Positions 46,815 to 55,316 are shown, numbered from the stretch's first letter. The stretch: DNA of 59,298 nucleotides from Rhodoferax sp. (GCF_030646845.1 NZ_JAUSLE010000068.1:1-59298), one strand, 5' to 3'. Notes: generated by a model not told the origin, from the sequence alone. Numbers and translations are program-made.

Positions 46815-48064
46815 GCACACCGCCTCGCGGCGTGATTCGCCGCATTGCCCACCTTGACATGGACGCCTTTTACGCGTCGGTCGAGCTGCTGCGCTACCCG
46901 CAGCTCAAGGGCTTGCCGGTGGTAATTGGCGGCGGACGGCGCGCGGAAGATGAAACGCTGCGCCAGACCTATGACGGCCACACCCTGGCCGACATTCCGC
47001 TGGACGCCTTCCCCCGGCTGCAAAGCTACACCGGCCGCGGCGTCATCACCACCGCCACCTACGCGGCCCGCCAGTTTGGCGTGGGCTCGGCGCTGGGCCT
47101 GATGAAGGCCGCCAAGCTATGCCCGCAGGCGATATTGCTGCCGGTGGACTTCAATGAATACCGCAAATACTCGCGCGCGTTCAAGGCCATCGTCACCGAC
47201 ATTGCGCCGCTGATGGAAGACCGGGGCGTGGACGAGGTCTACATCGACTTCACCCATGTGCCCGGCGGCCAGCGCGAGGGCGGGCGCGTGCTGGCGCGGC
47301 TGATCCAGAAGACCATTTTCGAGGAGACCGGCCTCACCTGCTCGGTGGGCGTGGCGCCCAACAAGCTGCTGGCCAAAATGGCCAGCGAGTTCAACAAGCC
47401 CAATGGCATCTCCATCGTTTTCGAAGACGACCTGGAGAGCAAGATCTGGCCGCTGGCGTGTCGCAAGATCAACGGCATTGGCCCCAAGGCCGACGAGAAG
47501 CTGAAAAGCCTGGGGATTGAGACCATCGGCGAGCTGGCGCAAAAGGAGCTGGCCTGGCTGGTGGCCCACTTCGGCAAAAAGACCGGCGCCTGGATGTTTG
47601 AGGCGGCGCGCGGCCGCGACGAACGCCCCGTGGTGCTGGAGAGCGAACCCGTCTCCATGAGCCGCGAGACCACCTTTGAGCGCGACCTGCACGCCGTGCG
47701 CGACAAGACCGAGCTGGGCGCCATCTTCACCCGGCTGTGCCAGCAAGTGGCCGACGACCTGCAGCGCAAAGGCTATGTCGGAAAAACCATCGGCATCAAG
47801 CTGCGCTATGACGACTTCAAGAGCGTGACCCGCGACCAGACGCTGGACAGCTACACCGCAGACGCCCAGACCATTCGCCAGACGGCCGGGTTGTGCCTCA
47901 AACGGGTGCCGCTGGACAAGCGCCTGCGCCTGCTGGGGGTGCGCGTGGGCACGCTGCTGAAAGTCGGCGACGCCGAGAATTATGAACAAAACAAGGCTTT
48001 AGCCCCCGTGGAACATGCCTCATCAGCTACTAATTCAATAGCAAGGATCGATCAGCTGTTTTGA
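46802..48064 (+). CDS. dinB: DNA polymerase IV (Y family)
   Basis: Translesion polymerase, 420 residues. The catalytic carboxylates are in HLDMDAFYASVE and VDEVYIDF; SVGVAPNKLLAKMASEFNKP and the helix-hairpin-helix INGIGPKADEKL are present. Compared with E. coli DinB it has an insertion of about 25-30 residues after PVVIGGGRRAEDE (to RGVITTATYAARQFGV). The C-terminal 20 residues are encoded by a dispersed repeat, ending in IDQLF; a terminal QLF-like motif could contact the beta clamp. GTG at 46811 is an alternative start. Confidence 0.94.
   Translation: MDVVSTPPRGVIRRIAHLDMDAFYASVELLRYPQLKGLPVVIGGGRRAEDETLRQTYDGHTLADIPLDAFPRLQSYTGRGVITTATYAARQFGVGSALGLMKAAKLCPQAILLPVDFNEYRKYSRAFKAIVTDIAPLMEDRGVDEVYIDFTHVPGGQREGGRVLARLIQKTIFEETGLTCSVGVAPNKLLAKMASEFNKPNGISIVFEDDLESKIWPLACRKINGIGPKADEKLKSLGIETIGELAQKELAWLVAHFGKKTGAWMFEAARGRDERPVVLESEPVSMSRETTFERDLHAVRDKTELGAIFTRLCQQVADDLQRKGYVGKTIGIKLRYDDFKSVTRDQTLDSYTADAQTIRQTAGLCLKRVPLDKRLRLLGVRVGTLLKVGDAENYEQNKALAPVEHASSATNSIARIDQLF
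47995..48042 (-). repeat. Dispersed repeat copy 6, encoding the DinB tail
   Basis: The minus strand reads GCTATTGAATTAGTAGCTGA, then TGAGGCATGTTCCACGGGGG and CTAAAGCC, a near full-length copy. In the dinB frame it yields ALAPVEHASSATNSIA just before the stop. Confidence 0.75.
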
Positions 48065-48129
48065 TGACAAAGGGTGTTGACAGCGGCTTACGCGCAACTT
48101 ACATTCGGACCTTCATACCGGAGGTTGCC

Positions 48130-48420
48130 ATGATTCACCACATGCCCCGACATCTCCCGCTGGCCAAGCTTCAGCGCATCAAGAAATGGCATGTGGAACA
48201 CCGGCCGGAGCATCCGCTCGAATATCAGCTGTGGGACACCGTGCTCATCCTGTGGGTGCTCGGGCGCGTAGGCTGGCTGCCCGCCTTTGCGCTGGAGGCG
48301 CCGTGGGCCTATCCCCTGTGTCTGGCAGGCATGCTGGCACCGCACCTGTATGTGGGCTGGCGCCTGAAGGCGGATGAAGCGCAGCGCCTGCGGTGCGACT
48401 GGCGGGACAGCATCAATTGA
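48130..48420 (+). CDS. Small conserved-type membrane protein, unknown function
   Basis: A 96-residue protein with an N-terminal charged, His-rich segment and two hydrophobic segments (about residues 38-60 and 63-80). A GGAGG site lies six bases before the ATG. No family recognised. It follows dinB by 65 bases on the same strand. Confidence 0.65.
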   Translation: MIHHMPRHLPLAKLQRIKKWHVEHRPEHPLEYQLWDTVLILWVLGRVGWLPAFALEAPWAYPLCLAGMLAPHLYVGWRLKADEAQRLRCDWRDSIN

Positions 48421-48636
48421 GCGGCCTGCTTCACTGCACTTTGCCGCCCGTCAGCCCGAGCGCGCCAGGTTCAGCGCCAGCAGGCGCTTGAGGATTTCTT
48501 CATCCTGCATGTCGGGCTTGTAGTCACTCCAGCCGTAGGCTTGGGCGATATTGCTGGCGTTTTCTCTAACGCCTGGCGTTGCGGTGCGCTGGTTTGGCTG
48601 GGGGTGGGCTCGCCTGGCTGCCCTTTGCGTTGGGCC

Positions 48637-48714
48637 GGCCGAGCTGGCACAGGGGGCGGGGGCTCATGCGCTGCGCTTTTTGAAATCGCCCCCACCCCCT
48701 GTGCCAGCCCGGCC
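48637..48714. repeat. Large imperfect inverted repeat inside the methyltransferase relic
   Basis: Arms CTGGCACAGGGGGCGGGGGC (48644-48663) and GCCCCCACCCCCTGTGCCAG (48688-48707) match at 19 of 20 positions and extend outward with one mismatch to about 27 bp. The 24-base centre is ATGCGCTGCGC-like. It would form a very stable hairpin. It adjoins repeat copy 7 and may be part of a composite mobile or REP-like element. Confidence 0.7.
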
Positions 48715-48744
48715 TGGAGTGCTCGGCTGGGCGCTGTGGTTGAT

Positions 48745-48800
48745 GCTATGTTTTTGATAGCTACTTGCGCAATAAATACGGGGGCTAGAGGCTGATTTTG
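48745..48800 (+). repeat. Dispersed repeat copy 7, the best-kept non-coding copy
   Basis: GCTATGTTTTTGATAGCTAC, TTGCGCAATAAATACGGGGG, CTAGAGGCTGATTTTG. It serves as the reference for the family: head hairpin (GCTATG...ATAGC), TTGCGC, AT-rich spacer, CGGGGGCTAGAGGC and a T-rich end. Confidence 0.8.
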
Positions 48801-48936
48801 CTCTGAAATCCCGGCAGGAATGACGGCAGCGCCTTGCAGCGTTTCGGTACGCTGGTGAGCGGTGTCGGCGGGGAAAAGGAAGGTTTCGAAGCAGGACTGG
48901 GCGTTGCAGGTAGGACGACCATGAGTGGTCCGGGTG

Positions 48937-49251
48937 TCAGTAGCCGTGCAGGGCGAAGTCCAGGGCGTCCCAGATCGCCGCAGCGTTGTGGCTGAGGTTG
49001 GCAACCGGGTCGCGCAGGTCGCCGGGTTCATAGGAGCCGATAGTCAGGGTTTCAAGTAGCAACGTTTCGCCAGCCACATCGAGTCGTGGATTCAATATCG
49101 TTACCGGGCTGGTGTCTTCGTCCATTCGAGCGAGCGGGATTGCCACAACAGCAATGGGTCGCTTCAGAAAGTGGCTCTGAATCACCATGACATAGGGGTG
49201 ACTCTCACGCAATTTGGCAATCGGATTGGTGTACACATCAAATTGCGTCAT
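48937..49251 (-). CDS. CcdB-family toxin
   Basis: A 104-residue CcdB-like protein: MTQFDVYTN start, YVMVIQSHFLKRPIAVVAIPLAR, NPRLDVAGETLLLETLTIGSYE, and the end DLRDPVANLSHNAAAIWDALDFALHGY-like stretch, which in CcdB contacts DNA gyrase. The last residue is Tyr rather than Ile of F-plasmid CcdB, within family variation. Its ATG overlaps the antitoxin stop (TGATG). Confidence 0.87.
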   Translation of the reverse strand: MTQFDVYTNPIAKLRESHPYVMVIQSHFLKRPIAVVAIPLARMDEDTSPVTILNPRLDVAGETLLLETLTIGSYEPGDLRDPVANLSHNAAAIWDALDFALHGY

Positions 49252-49676
49252 CAGACACTCTCAGCACCTGGGTCATTGCCCGCGCCCGCTTCAGACAGTG
49301 CTTTCTCCTGCCGCCATTCGTGAATTCTTCTGGCCATGGAGCCTATTTTGGAGACACGCTTGTTCATGGCCTCGATGGCGTCCTTGTTGTCCTCTTCCCA
49401 TTTGGCATGCAAAGCCTGGTTTTCAGTCGGGCTGCGCGCAGCGGCTGCCGCGCGGCGTGCCATGCGCTCGGGCGTGTAGTAGCTGTCTGCGTTACCCACG
49501 GCTGCCGGATTCACCTTGTAAACCGCCAGCTCTTCCTGCACGGCATGCGTCAGCGGCACCACTTTCACCGGCGTCAGCGTGACCGCACCGTCGGGCGCGA
49601 TCTGCATGTCAAACAGCTGGCCCGCATATTTTTTTCCCAGCGATATCTGGCCGCTGGCGCCGACTTCCTTGAGCAT
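49251..49676 (-). CDS. CcdA-like antitoxin with AbrB-type N-terminus
   Basis: A 141-residue antitoxin partner. Residues 1-40 (VGASGQISLGKKYAGQLFDM, then a DGAVTLTPV strand) resemble an AbrB/VapB swapped-hairpin DNA-binding domain. The C-terminal region ALHAKWEEDNKDAIEAMNKR followed by V...G resembles the toxin-neutralising end of CcdA. The ATG at 49676 follows AGGAGA. It overlaps the toxin start by one base, as in most TA operons. The middle segment (about 45-85) is unassigned. Confidence 0.7.
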   Translation of the reverse strand: MLKEVGASGQISLGKKYAGQLFDMQIAPDGAVTLTPVKVVPLTHAVQEELAVYKVNPAAVGNADSYYTPERMARRAAAAARSPTENQALHAKWEEDNKDAIEAMNKRVSKIGSMARRIHEWRQEKALSEAGAGNDPGAESV

Positions 49677-49776
49677 GGCCGTCTCCTGTTGTGCCTTCAT
49701 GCCATCATGCCGCATGACGCTGGAGGCGTCAAGCTGGCGACTCTGAACGCGGCCTAGTTTGCACTACAGTCTGGGC

Positions 49777-50628
49777 ATGAACACCTCTACCGCCCTCACC
49801 TGTTTTTCCCTCACCACCGAGAACCACATCGCCCACCTGGTGCTCAACCAGCCCGAGGCGCTGAACACCATGCACCCGACCTTCTGGCGCGAGCTGGACG
49901 AGGTGCTGACGCAGCTGCACCGGGACGGCGCCGCCCGCGTGCTGGTCATCAGCAGCACCGGCAAGCATTTCAGCGCCGGCATGGCACTGGAGACCTTTGC
50001 CGGCGCCATCAAGATGGACGACCAGAGCCCCGAAGGCCGGGCCGCCATTTTTGACCTGCTGACTGACATGCAGGCCACCTTCACCAAGCTGGAGACGCTG
50101 CGCATTCCGGTGATTGCCGCCATCCAGGGCGGCTGCATTGGCGGCGCCGTCGACATGGTGACGGCCTGCTGCATTCGCTACGCCACGGCAGATGCTTTCT
50201 TCTGCATACAGGAAATCAACATCGGCATGGTGGCCGATGTCGGCACGCTGCAGCGCCTGCCCAAGCTCATGCCACTGGCCGTGGTGAAAGAGTTGGCCTA
50301 CACCGGGCGGCGCCTGCTGGCGCAGAAGGCGCTCGGCTACGGCCTGGTCAACGAGGTGTTCGACACGCCCGACGCCATGCTGACGGCGGCCATGCAATGC
50401 GCTTCAGAGATCGCCTCCAAGCCGCCGATCGCGATCTGGGGCACCAAGCAGGCCGTGCACTACGCGCGCGACCACTCGGTGGATGAATCACTGAAGCAAA
50501 TGGGCTGGCTGCAGGGCGCCATCTGGAGCAACAGGCATGTGCTCGAAGCCGTGATGGCGATGAAGACCAAGCGCGCGGCGGACTTTCCGCCCTTGAGCGG
50601 CTTGCGCAGTTTTCGCGATATTGCGTGA
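49777..50628 (+). CDS. Crotonase, delta3,5-delta2,4-dienoyl-CoA isomerase-like
   Basis: A 283-residue enoyl-CoA hydratase/isomerase superfamily enzyme. The oxyanion-hole segments are KHFSAGMAL and IQGGCIGGAVDM. The stretch IQEINIGMVADVGTLQRLPK is the ECH1 signature, with Glu146 and Asp154 present. The third acidic residue of ECH1 (ACDIRY) is Cys132 here (ACCIRY). Role in beta-oxidation of polyunsaturated or aromatic-derived acyl-CoA is inferred. ATG at 49777 is preferred to 49759. Confidence 0.88.
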   Translation: MNTSTALTCFSLTTENHIAHLVLNQPEALNTMHPTFWRELDEVLTQLHRDGAARVLVISSTGKHFSAGMALETFAGAIKMDDQSPEGRAAIFDLLTDMQATFTKLETLRIPVIAAIQGGCIGGAVDMVTACCIRYATADAFFCIQEINIGMVADVGTLQRLPKLMPLAVVKELAYTGRRLLAQKALGYGLVNEVFDTPDAMLTAAMQCASEIASKPPIAIWGTKQAVHYARDHSVDESLKQMGWLQGAIWSNRHVLEAVMAMKTKRAADFPPLSGLRSFRDIA

Positions 50629-51498
50629 CTACTGCCGCGCCGTGCGGGTGTTGGCCGGCAGTGCCTGCGGATAACTGGTGCGAAACGGGTTGATGTCCAG
50701 CCCGCCGCGGCGCGTGTAGCGCGCATACACCGCCAGCTTGAGCGGCTTGCAGCGCGTCCAGATGTCCATGAAGATGCGCTCCACGCACTGCTCATGGAAC
50801 TCGTTGTGATTGCGAAAGCTCACCAGGTATTGCAGCAAGCCCTCCTGGTTGATCGGGGCGCCGCTGTAGCTGATCTGCACGCTGCCCCAGTCCGGCTGGC
50901 CGGTCACCAGGCAGTTGCTCTTGAGCAGGTTGCTGGTCAGCACTTCCGTCACCGGCGCTTCATCTGGCACGACGCGCAACAGATCCGGCGCCGGCGTGTA
51001 GCGGCTGCATTCCACATCCAGCCGGTCCAGGCTCAGGCCATCGAGCTCGTAAATGGGTTCACGGTCAAACAGCTCGGGCAGCAGGATCTTCACGCCAATC
51101 GACGCCGGTGCCGGGCCACGGCCTGAGGGCTCATGCGCGGTATCGCGCCACACGGCTTCGCTCAGGTCCGCCCGCAGCCGCGTCTTGACCGCATCGACAT
51201 CGACAAAACGGGTGTTGTTGAAACTGTTGAGGTAGAGCTTGAAGGACTTGCTCTCGATGATGTTGGGGGTTTCGCACGGCACGGTGAAGTGCGCCAGCGC
51301 CACCTGCGGTTTGCCACGCAAGTTGAGCCAGCTCAACTCAAACGCGGTCCACATGTCGGCGCCAAAAAACGGGGCCGCACCGGCGACGCCGATCTCGGCG
51401 CGTTTGCCGGCGCGCGGGATGGGAAACAGGAGCGAGGCATCGTACTGGTCGATGTAGGCCGAGGGCTTGCCCAACTGGGAATTTTCAGGATGGTTCAT
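50629..51498 (-). CDS. queF: NADPH-dependent 7-cyano-7-deazaguanine reductase
   Basis: Reduces preQ0 to preQ1 in queuosine synthesis; 289 residues, the bimodular (type II, E. coli-like) form. Shows [20 protein letters not shown], the substrate segment [13 protein letters not shown], catalytic Cys in [13 protein letters not shown] and [12 protein letters not shown]. It is convergent with the crotonase gene with adjacent ends. Confidence 0.95.
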   Translation of the reverse strand: MNHPENSQLGKPSAYIDQYDASLLFPIPRAGKRAEIGVAGAAPFFGADMWTAFELSWLNLRGKPQVALAHFTVPCETPNIIESKSFKLYLNSFNNTRFVDVDAVKTRLRADLSEAVWRDTAHEPSGRGPAPASIGVKILLPELFDREPIYELDGLSLDRLDVECSRYTPAPDLLRVVPDEAPVTEVLTSNLLKSNCLVTGQPDWGSVQISYSGAPINQEGLLQYLVSFRNHNEFHEQCVERIFMDIWTRCKPLKLAVYARYTRRGGLDINPFRTSYPQALPANTRTARQ

Positions 51499-51509
51499 GA
51501 GTTTGGGGT

Positions 51510-52421
51510 TCAGGCTGGAGCGCGAGGATCAGCGGATTTCAGATGGGGAAGCAGGGCCGCAAGCAGTTGGTCGACCACACCGGGTGGCAGATCATGGCCC
51601 ATACCTTCGATACCCAGCATTTTCGCACCCGCAATACGCCGGGCCGTGTCTTCGCCACAGGCATAGGGCACCAGCGGGTCAGCCTTGCCATGCACCACCA
51701 GCGTGGGCGCCCTGACGCGGGCCAGCTGGGCCGCACGGGTGATGTCGGCCATGATGGCCAGCATTTGCCGCATCGTGCCCACCGGGTAAAAACCGCGCTC
51801 CGCCCCTTTGAGGATGCGCTCGCGCAGTTCGGCCTCAGGCGTCGGGAAGGCCGGGCTGCCAATGACCTTGAACAGCTTCACGTAATGGTCGACCACCGCC
51901 TGCGGCCGGTGGTCCGCCGGGCGCTTGAGCAGCGCACGAACGACTTCAGGCCGCGGTGGCGGCAGCCCTTTGGCACCGCTGGTGCTCATGATGCTGGTCA
52001 GGCTCAGGGTGCGCTGCGGCGCCATCAATGCCACGCGCTGCGCGATCATGCCGCCCATGCTGGCACCCACCACATGCGCTTGTTCTACCCCCAGCGTATC
52101 GAGCACACCCAGTGAGTCAGCCGCCATGTCGCTCAGGCTGTAGGGCGCACGGGGTGTCAGGCCCATTCTGAGTTTGACGCCCTGCCAGATCAGGTTGGGT
52201 TTGCCCAGCGCTTCAAAACGATGGCTCAACCCCACATCGCGGTTGTCGTGGCGAATCACCCGGTAGCCGGCATCCACCAGCGCCTGCACCAGTTGCGGCG
52301 GCCAGGCAACGAGCTGCATGCCCAGCCCCATGATCAGCAACACTGCGGGCCGCGCTGGTGCATCACTGCCGGGATGGGTGTCTTCAACTTCGATGTCGAT
52401 GCCATTTGCTCTGATTTTCAT
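51510..52421 (-). CDS. Alpha/beta hydrolase
   Basis: A 303-residue alpha/beta-hydrolase. Nucleophile elbow [10 protein letters not shown], acid in [12 protein letters not shown], His in GMGHDLPPG. The long HDNRDVGLS segment and size resemble lipolytic/aclacinomycin-esterase-like hydrolases. Substrate unknown. A dispersed repeat copy lies directly at its start codon and upstream, so its promoter or leader must lie in or beyond the repeat. Confidence 0.86.
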   Translation of the reverse strand: MKIRANGIDIEVEDTHPGSDAPARPAVLLIMGLGMQLVAWPPQLVQALVDAGYRVIRHDNRDVGLSHRFEALGKPNLIWQGVKLRMGLTPRAPYSLSDMAADSLGVLDTLGVEQAHVVGASMGGMIAQRVALMAPQRTLSLTSIMSTSGAKGLPPPRPEVVRALLKRPADHRPQAVVDHYVKLFKVIGSPAFPTPEAELRERILKGAERGFYPVGTMRQMLAIMADITRAAQLARVRAPTLVVHGKADPLVPYACGEDTARRIAGAKMLGIEGMGHDLPPGVVDQLLAALLPHLKSADPRAPA

Positions 52422-52463
52422 AGCAATATGCGCTTATTTCACGGGGGGCTGGAACCCTATTTC
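52420..52463 (+). repeat. Dispersed repeat copy 8, between yaaA and a hydrolase gene
   Basis: ATAGCAATATGCGCTTATTT, CACGGGGGGCTGGAACCC and TATTTC. It fills most of the 53-base gap between the hydrolase start and the yaaA stop. Confidence 0.65.
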
Positions 52464-52474
52464 ATATAAATTCT

Positions 52475-53251
52475 TCAGGAAGCCTGCGCGCGCCGGAAGA
52501 CCAGCCTCTCCGGCCGCGAGACGGATGCGTCGAACGCGTAACCCTCGGCATCAAAGCCTTCGAGCTGTTTGGGCGTCACCACCCGATGCGTTGCCGCATA
52601 GCGCGCCATCAGCCCGCGCGCCCGCTTGGCCATGAAGCTGATGATCTTGTACTGGCCGCCTCGGTACTCCTCAAAAACACACTCCACCACCCGCGCCTTG
52701 AGCGCTTTGAGGTCCACCGCCTTGAAATACTCCTGCGAGGCCAGGTTCACCACCACGGGCGACAGGTCCACCTGCAAACGCCCGTTCAGATAAGTCGATA
52801 TTTGTGCGCCCCAGAACTGGTAGAGGTTCTTGCCCTGCTCGTTTCCCAGCTTGGTGCCCATTTCCAGCCGGTACGGCTGCATCCAGTCCAGCGGCCGCAG
52901 CACGCCGTACAAGCCACTCAAGATGCAGACATGGTCTTGCAGCCAAGCCAGCTCATTAGCCGCCAGGCTCTTGGCGTCCAGGCCCTCATACACATCGCCA
53001 TTGAAGGCCAACACCGCCTGCTTGGCGTTTTTCGCGGTGAATTTCGGGCGCCACGCCGCATAACGCGCCGCATTCAGGCCAGCCAGGGCATCGCTCAAAT
53101 GCATCAGCGTGGCAATCTGCTGCGGCGACTGCACCTTGAGCAAGTCAATCAGCTGGGCCGATTGCGGTACGAACAAGGGCAGGGTGTGCGGCACGTCGCC
53201 GGCCGGGGTTTCAAAGTCAAGGGATTTGGCAGGAGACAGCAAGAACAGCAT
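52475..53251 (-). CDS. yaaA: YaaA peroxide-stress-response protein
   Basis: A 258-residue YaaA family protein: MLFLLSPAKSLDFETP, FNGDVYEGLDAKSLAANELAW-like block, LSGLYGVLRPLDWMQPYRLEM, LASQEYFKAVD and the basic end. In E. coli it lowers free iron and protects DNA under H2O2 stress. It follows the terminator after the DUF3501 gene, so has its own promoter. Confidence 0.95.
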   Translation of the reverse strand: MLFLLSPAKSLDFETPAGDVPHTLPLFVPQSAQLIDLLKVQSPQQIATLMHLSDALAGLNAARYAAWRPKFTAKNAKQAVLAFNGDVYEGLDAKSLAANELAWLQDHVCILSGLYGVLRPLDWMQPYRLEMGTKLGNEQGKNLYQFWGAQISTYLNGRLQVDLSPVVVNLASQEYFKAVDLKALKARVVECVFEEYRGGQYKIISFMAKRARGLMARYAATHRVVTPKQLEGFDAEGYAFDASVSRPERLVFRRAQAS

Positions 53252-53300
53252 GAGGTAACGACCAGTGGCGCCCCGAGAGGGCTTGATTCAAACGTTGGGC

Positions 53301-53328
53301 AAGAAAAAAGGCTTCCTGACGAAGCCTT
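53301..53328 (-). terminator. Intrinsic terminator after the DUF3501 gene
   Basis: On the minus strand AAGGCTTC (53328-53321), a 5-base loop and GAAGCCTT (53315-53308), then a run of T's (A run at 53303-53309 in plus reading). It is 26 bases past the stop at 53355. Confidence 0.85.
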
Positions 53329-53354
53329 CATTATCATGACCGCGTGCACAGGGT

Positions 53355-53945
53355 CTATTTGAGATCACCCGCCAGCGAAGCAAGCGTCTCCGCCGGGATC
53401 GTCACATGCGCCGGGTAGTTGGTGTGATCGCAGCCCAGTTTGACGCTGGCCCCGGCCTTGACCGCCGCGCACATGGCCGGCGTCAACTCGAAGCGCACAA
53501 AGTGAACGGCCGAGGTTTTTTCCTCGTTCTCGCGGTCCATGTCTTCGTCGGCGATGGCGTAGACGCGGGGCTGGCCTTCCACCTCGACAAACAGCCGGTC
53601 TTCCACGCCGATCAACCGCGCCAGCTCGCGCTTGCGCTCGTTGACGTCGGGGTATTCAAGCATCATGGTGGCTTTCCAGTTGCTGCCGTCCGGCACCAGC
53701 GGGGCGTAGGCTTCGATCTCCTGCAGGATGCCCTCTTCTTCAAATACTTTCTCGATGCGCAGCATCTCCTGGATCTGGTAGCGGATGGTGAGTTCGCTCT
53801 CGAACTGCAGGTTGATGTAGTCGCCCAGGCGCACGCTGCGCAGCTTGCGGTGCGCCATGATGGCCGGCTTGTTGGCCTTGCGGTACTTGGTGTAGGCCTC
53901 CAGCGACATGAGGCTGTCGGGGGTGATTTTTCCGGTTAACTGCAT
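53355..53945 (-). CDS. DUF3501 family protein
   Basis: A 196-residue protein with the DUF3501 pattern MSLEAYTKYR, RKLRSVRLGDYINLQFESE, TIRYQIQEMLRIEKVF, and the end RFELTPAMCAAVKAGASVKL. Function unknown; the family co-occurs with rubrerythrin and a GlpC-like Fe-S protein. It starts 21 bases after the Fe-S protein gene, so is in the same unit. Confidence 0.88.
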   Translation of the reverse strand: MQLTGKITPDSLMSLEAYTKYRKANKPAIMAHRKLRSVRLGDYINLQFESELTIRYQIQEMLRIEKVFEEEGILQEIEAYAPLVPDGSNWKATMMLEYPDVNERKRELARLIGVEDRLFVEVEGQPRVYAIADEDMDRENEEKTSAVHFVRFELTPAMCAAVKAGASVKLGCDHTNYPAHVTIPAETLASLAGDLK

Positions 53946-53966
53946 TCTGATCCTTGCGTCATTTCG

Positions 53967-55316
53967 TCACTTCAATCCGTAGGCTTTGGCAACCAGGCTC
54001 AGCGGGTGCTGCAGCTCAGGCGCGCCCAGCCCATTGACTTCGAAGCCCTGGGCGATGTGGTGCCCGCCCAGCGGGCAGTCCGAGCTGATGAAATCAGGTT
54101 TGGCGCCATCCTTCATGGTGGCCATGGCCTTGAACAGTGGCTTGCCGATCTTCATGGCCTGCTGGTGATGCGCCTTCTTGACGCCAAAGGTGCCGGCGTG
54201 GCCCGAGCAGCGCTCGTTGGTGTTGATGGTCGTGCCGGGAATCATCTTGAGCATCTCTTCGGTCTTCTTGCCGATGTTCTGCACCCGGCCGTGACACGGA
54301 ATCTGGTAGCTCACATTGCCCAGCGGCGTCGGGAACTCGGTCTTGAGCAGGCCGTCGCGCTTGCGCTGCATCAGGTATTCAAACGGGTCCCACATGCACT
54401 CCTTGACCAGCTGGACGTCAGCCTCATCCGGGTACATCAGCGGGATTTCCTGCTTGAACATCAGGGCGCAGCTCGGTACCGCCGCGAGGATGGCGAAACC
54501 GTCTTTGGCGTATTTGGCCAGCACCGGAATGTTGGCCTCTTTGCTGGCGTTGACGGACTCCAGATCCCCCAGCTCCAGCTTGGGCATGCCGCAGCATTTC
54601 TCTTTCTCGACGATCACGTAGGGCACCTCGTTGTGGTCGAGGATCTTGAGCAGATCGAGGCCGATGCCGGGCTCGTTGTAGTTGATGTAGCAGGTGGCAA
54701 AAATAGCGACCTTGCCGGGCGTCTTCTCGCCGTCCTTCACCACCGTCGTCTTGGCCTTGGGTGTGCCGTGGCGGAATTTTTTGGTTGCCAGCGACGGCAA
54801 CCAGGCATCCTGGTCCACGCCCGCCACGCTTTCCATCAGGCTGCGCGCCGCCCTGGTCTTGTTGACCGCGTTGGCCACCTGCACCACGATCGGAATGCCG
54901 GCGAACTGCCCATGCACATCGGTGGAAGCCAGGAACCTCTCGGCCATGCCGACCTCACCCTTCTTGAACTTGATGGCCTTGGCGCGCAGCATGGTGTGCG
55001 GAAAGTCCAGGTTGAACTCATGCGGCGGCACGTACGGGCATTTGGTCATGTAGCACAAATCGCACAGGTAGCACTGGTCCACCACCTTCCAGTAGTCCTG
55101 CTTCGCCACGCCATCGACCTCCTGGGTCTTGCTCTCGTCCACCAGATCAAACAATGTGGGGAACGAGCCGCACAGGCTCACGCAGCGCCTGCAGCCGTGG
55201 CAGATGTCGAAGATGCGCTCCATCTCATGGAAGGTGGCATCTTCGTTGTAGTAGTCCGGCCCCTTCCAGTCGATCGGGTGGCGGGTAGGAGCTGACAGGT
55301 TGCCTTCGCGTGCCAT
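53967..55316 (-). CDS. Heterodisulfide-reductase-like (GlpC-type) Fe-S protein
   Basis: A 449-residue protein with two N-terminal 4Fe-4S ferredoxin-type motifs (CHGCRRCVSLC and CYLCDLCYMTKCP). Two C-terminal CCG-type cysteine domains follow (EKEKCCGMPKLELGD; PCHGRVQNIGKK...ERCSGHAGTFG). It is related to GlpC and HdrD and is likely an electron-transfer subunit. The rubrerythrin gene is just upstream, suggesting supply of electrons for peroxide reduction (inference). The start MAREGNL at 55316 is chosen over the frame to 55391. Confidence 0.88.
   Translation of the reverse strand: MAREGNLSAPTRHPIDWKGPDYYNEDATFHEMERIFDICHGCRRCVSLCGSFPTLFDLVDESKTQEVDGVAKQDYWKVVDQCYLCDLCYMTKCPYVPPHEFNLDFPHTMLRAKAIKFKKGEVGMAERFLASTDVHGQFAGIPIVVQVANAVNKTRAARSLMESVAGVDQDAWLPSLATKKFRHGTPKAKTTVVKDGEKTPGKVAIFATCYINYNEPGIGLDLLKILDHNEVPYVIVEKEKCCGMPKLELGDLESVNASKEANIPVLAKYAKDGFAILAAVPSCALMFKQEIPLMYPDEADVQLVKECMWDPFEYLMQRKRDGLLKTEFPTPLGNVSYQIPCHGRVQNIGKKTEEMLKMIPGTTINTNERCSGHAGTFGVKKAHHQQAMKIGKPLFKAMATMKDGAKPDFISSDCPLGGHHIAQGFEVNGLGAPELQHPLSLVAKAYGLK

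Larger units (their letters stand above)
48451..48900 (-). pseudogene. Decayed 3' end of a DNA methyltransferase (YeeA/type IIG-like)
   Basis: Two fragments of one gene are visible on the minus strand. The upstream one reads QSCFETFLFPADTAHQRTET, resembling the FETFPFP...ADTAHQRTEAL region of large DNA methyltransferases. The downstream one reads AYGWSDYKPDMQDEEILKRL followed by LALNLARSG and a stop at 48451, which matches their typical C-terminus. Between them lie a dispersed repeat copy and a 27-bp inverted repeat, and the intervening coding sequence is lost. The large 5' part is absent: the toxin gene starts immediately upstream. Identification is by recalled family motifs. Confidence 0.65.

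Noticed and set aside
45819..46820. 334-codon N-terminal extension of the Pat frame
   Set aside because: It runs antisense through the UbiA gene, is Gln/Arg/His-rich, and the family start fits MDKHFLTP at 45818.
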